From Chrysomallon squamiferum (Eukaryota; Mollusca; Gastropoda; Neomphalida; Peltospiridae): a DNA stretch of 64,000 nucleotides. Below, one piece after another: positions 60,982 through 64,000 of the stretch (within the stretch, counting starts at the first letter, position 1; each line of letters starts with the position of its first letter). The position numbers and the translations under genes are program-made. Location of the stretch: NCBI GenBank assembly GCA_012295275.1, contig CM022674.1:8952260-9016259 (forward strand), in the 5' to 3' direction. The notes under the pieces were generated by a model that was not told the origin of the DNA, did not search any database, and was given only the letters and a program-made list of their open reading frames with translations.

Positions 60982-63900
60982 CTAACTTGCCAAGAAATGT
61001 CTTCAATATATCTTTGATAGCATTGCCATGTCTTCATAATTAATATCTTTATCAGAGAGAAAATCTTATCAAAAACTGAAATATTATGCCTTATAATTAC
61101 TAAATCAAACAAAATAAATGAAACATCAAACTTTTCAGACATCAGCAGCAATGGTAATCACTATGGCTGTTTCTTTTCCCCAGCACACACATTTTGGTAT
61201 CCAGAGTATTTGTATGAAATTTGGCAGACTGAGATAAATGCATAATTTGTAACATATATGATTTAGAGTCCCAAATAAGCTTATCTTAGTCACATGGTTT
61301 TTTGTCTATTGATCTTCCATTGTTTGTCATATTTTGTTTTTGAGAATGTGTACATGATGAAACAGAAATGAGAATGAGGGAAACCCATCAAAGACAGTTA
61401 AAACATGTCACAAAAGTTGGGTAATCTTCCACTGCGGTGCAGTGACAGCTTTTGTCATCTATCTATAGTAAATTAATTTGTAAAGTAATTTTTACATTAA
61501 TATACTAAGTTGTAATTTAGGTTTTTATTACTATGTTTGTAAAATAAATCTATAAGTATAAATTATAATTTTGTATGTACTATATAGTTATGTATAATGT
61601 ATCTGAACTGATCATATTTAAAAAAATAAACCACTTTAAATTTATGCTATGCATAAAAGTAAATAATAGAATTAGTATATATGCTATTATTGTTTTTACT
61701 AGTAAGTAAATAATAATAATAATAAAAAAATTCTTTTTTGTCCATTAAATAACAGATTTCACCCCCAGTGGATTAATTATTTTTGACCAACTTCATCACT
61801 AGAATTTGTATCAAAAGATGTAATCTTTGAATGTTACAAGTGAAAAAAATATGTTCATATAATTTATTTGTGCAAATAATATATATAAAAAATAGAACTG
61901 TGCAGTTGTTAACTGTATAATAAGATGAATCCACGAAAAATAAATTAATTTACTTCAAAGTATTCATTTGCCACCTTTACAGTAAGTTGATTTATTAATT
62001 TTATATAATTTATTCTTAGGTTCTAGATAGATAAAAAATAAAAATTATTATACTTTTTTTATAGATGTTAGTTATTCAAAAAATAATACGATCATACTTC
62101 AGATAACATGTATAGCTGAATTAAATGGCCACTTTAGAAACTTTTGAAAGAATTGGATAATAATAAATTAACAGTCTAACTGTAGTGATTTTGTAGTGTG
62201 AACACTGTTTCTAATTCAGATTACTACCAGTATGGACAGGACTATCAGTATGGAGAATATCCTTACAACGCTGCTGCCCCAGCTTCATCAGCTACTCAGC
62301 CAGTATCAGCTGTACCTCAAGCTGTTCCACCACCAGTGATCCCAACTACTCCTGTTGCAGCGGCCCCTTCCACACCTCAGGCTGCACCTCCACAGACAGT
62401 GCCTCCTTATGACCAATCTGGCTATCAGTATGATCAGAATTATCAGTATCCACAGAATGCAACTGAATATGGCTCCTGGCAAGCTCCACAAGATTATTCC
62501 CAATATCAAAGTGGAGATCAGTTTGCTCAGAGCAACACAAATAGTAATGCACAGTATACAGCTACATCTTCCCAGTATGCACAAGATCCATTAGGATATA
62601 GTCAGACAGGGGCAAGCACAGCATACAGTCAGAGTGCACCTATAATGCCACTCACCCAGAATCTAACTAGTTCTGGTTATGAAAGTTCAAGTACAGCTGC
62701 TGCTCCATATTCTCAGGCACCATATACTCCAACATCAAGCACAGTGCAGTATGGGCAGACAACTACATCACAGTATGAACCTGTATATGGCACAACCAAT
62801 CCTCCTTATGGACAAGATCCTCAGTATTCTCAGAGCACCTCCACTGCTCAGTATGGGCAACCTGCAGCTTACTCCCAAAAATCAGGCTATGACCAATCTA
62901 GTTCGCAATATGGCAGTGAAACTAGTCCATATTTGCCACCTGGTGGACAGTATCAAGTATACAGTAATGGGCAAAGTGCAAGTCAGACCAGTTTGACTGC
63001 AGCTGGTCAGTATAGTCAACCATCAGCCATTCCATACAGTGCACCAACTGCAGCTGCTGGTCAATATGGTCAACCACCTGCTGCAGCGGTAACCTACAGT
63101 CAGTCTCCTGTAGTGCAGTATAGCCAGACACCAAGTCAGTATGCCACAACTAATCAGACAAGTAGCACAGCTACAGCTGCGCCTCCATACTCTAGCACTG
63201 ATCACTATGCACCAGGGGCTAGTCAATATGGACATTCTTCATATTCTCAGAGCACTCAAGGATATGGTCATGATACACACTATAGCCAGGGTTCCAGTCA
63301 TTTTGGACAGAATACTCCATCAGTATCTGCAGGAGCAGTTACAGAATACAAGAGTAGTTACAACCAAGAATCTTCTCATGGAAGTAGATATGGACATGAT
63401 AACCAGAGTAGTAATTATAATCAAGGATCATCTTCTAGCCAGTATAGCCAGCCATCGTTTAGCCAGGTACAACAGGTATCTAACAAAGACAGCAACTACA
63501 GACACTATGGCAGCAGCCGATCAGAATATCGGTCAAATAGTGGAAGAGATTATAGTTCCAGTAAAAATCAAGAAGACTCAAGAAAAGAAAATTTTGGTTC
63601 AAGAGGTTATAATCGTTCATCACGAGGGTTTAGAGGTGGTCAGCGGGCAGGAAATTCTCAAGGTTTTAGGCAGTCCTCACCTAGTATGTCAGACAAATTT
63701 AGTAATAATCAGGCTGACAGAGATTCTGTTGAGAGAGGTGGAGGAAGTTTCCGCCAAGAATCATCTAGCTTTAGAGGTCGAGAACAACGTGGTAGAGGTA
63801 ATTATCAGAATTCTTCAGATTCAAGACGAGGAGGTCTTGATAATAACAGGGGAAGGGGAGGCTACCAAGGTGGATCTGATTCAAGAGGAGCACTTCGAGG

Positions 63901-64000
63901 TTTGGGCAGTTTCCGAGGTGATAGAGGAGGATCTAGAGGAACTTTTGGTAGAGATATTCGTGGTGGGGCTGTAATGCATGGCAAACCAGAATTTGGACGT
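60146..64000 (+). CDS. Tyr/Gln/Ser-rich, RGG-box protein (FET-like RNA-binding protein), 5' part
   Basis: Exon 1 is 60146-60164 (MTSGYQ plus one base) with donor GTTTGT. Exon 2 starts at 62220 after TAATTCAG, completes the Asp codon and stays open to the window edge, giving 600 residues so far. Residues 7 to about 445 are a prion-like low-complexity domain with dozens of QYGQ, YSQ and SQY repeats. From about residue 465 the sequence turns into Arg/Gly-rich RGG, RGF and RGR motifs (for example RSSRGFRGGQRAG). This layout is typical of EWSR1/FUS/TAF15 (cabeza), nuclear RNA-binding proteins that form condensates. No RRM or zinc finger is reached before the edge, so AKAP8/ZNF326-type, ZFR-type and other RGG proteins remain possible. 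Codon choice and absence of stops over 1.78 kb make coding certain. Confidence 0.85.
60165..62219 (+). other. Intron 1 of the RGG-protein gene
   Basis: GT-AG intron of 2.05 kb. It contains C-homopolymers at 60481-60488 and 60582-60590, the right arm of the inverted repeat (60828-60981) and a short direct repeat (TTGATAGCATTGCCATG near 60632 and 61012). No exon was seen. Confidence 0.75.

Noticed and set aside
62306-63235. Overlapping ORFs on both strands across the RGG-protein exon
   Set aside because: They are out-of-frame shadows of the open 62220-64000 frame, whose repeats keep other frames partly open.
63141-63974. 277-codon plus-strand ORF rich in Ile/Val/Leu/Glu/His
   Set aside because: It is the off-frame reading of the Tyr/Gln/Ser/RGG repeats; the in-frame reading joins exon 1 and has clear low-complexity and RGG structure.

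Overview
The window is AT-rich animal DNA: spliced genes with GT-AG introns, long introns, abundant microsatellites, and no sign of bacterial or viral organisation. Intron sizes, gene content and a LicD-type protein resembling invertebrate 'W02B3.4-like' proteins suggest an invertebrate bilaterian. My best guess is a chelicerate such as a horseshoe crab, but no sequence here proves the species.

Layout: (1) 602-2779, minus strand: the 5' six coding exons of PEX5, the peroxisomal import receptor; the gene continues past the left edge. (2) 4477-6982, plus: complete six-exon PDE6D, the prenyl-binding chaperone, divergent from PEX5. (3) 13004-13760, plus: a LicD/fukutin-like membrane protein whose frame is broken once, in a T7 run. 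(4) 19482-54498, plus: a 35-kb gene for an AFAP1-family actin-filament adaptor (SH3 and SH2 docking motifs, two PH domains, C-terminal coiled coil), expanded to about 1,540 residues by two long low-complexity exons. (5) 60146-64000, plus: the start of a gene for a Tyr/Gln/Ser-rich, RGG-rich protein resembling FET-family RNA-binding proteins, cut by the right edge.

The genes do not form a pathway; they are ordinary neighbours. PEX5 and PDE6D might share a promoter region, which is inference. Exon phases in PEX5, PDE6D and AFAP1 fit together exactly, which supports the models. The AFAP1-like gene balances only if one base is added in its large exon 9. The LicD-like gene becomes open to its C-terminus only if one T is removed. 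Both events lie at homopolymers, so assembly error is the simplest explanation.

The most interesting structure is non-canonical: a threefold duplicated 3' splice-site cassette at the last AFAP1 exon, a lineage-specific Ser-rich repeat cassette between its PH domains, a 97-bp tandem repeat abutting the PH1 exon, a near-perfect 249-bp palindrome at 12.3 kb, a 150-bp inverted repeat bracketing the first exon of the RGG gene, and an intronic repeat with six AGGTCA half-sites. I found no evidence of a wholly new multi-gene system.
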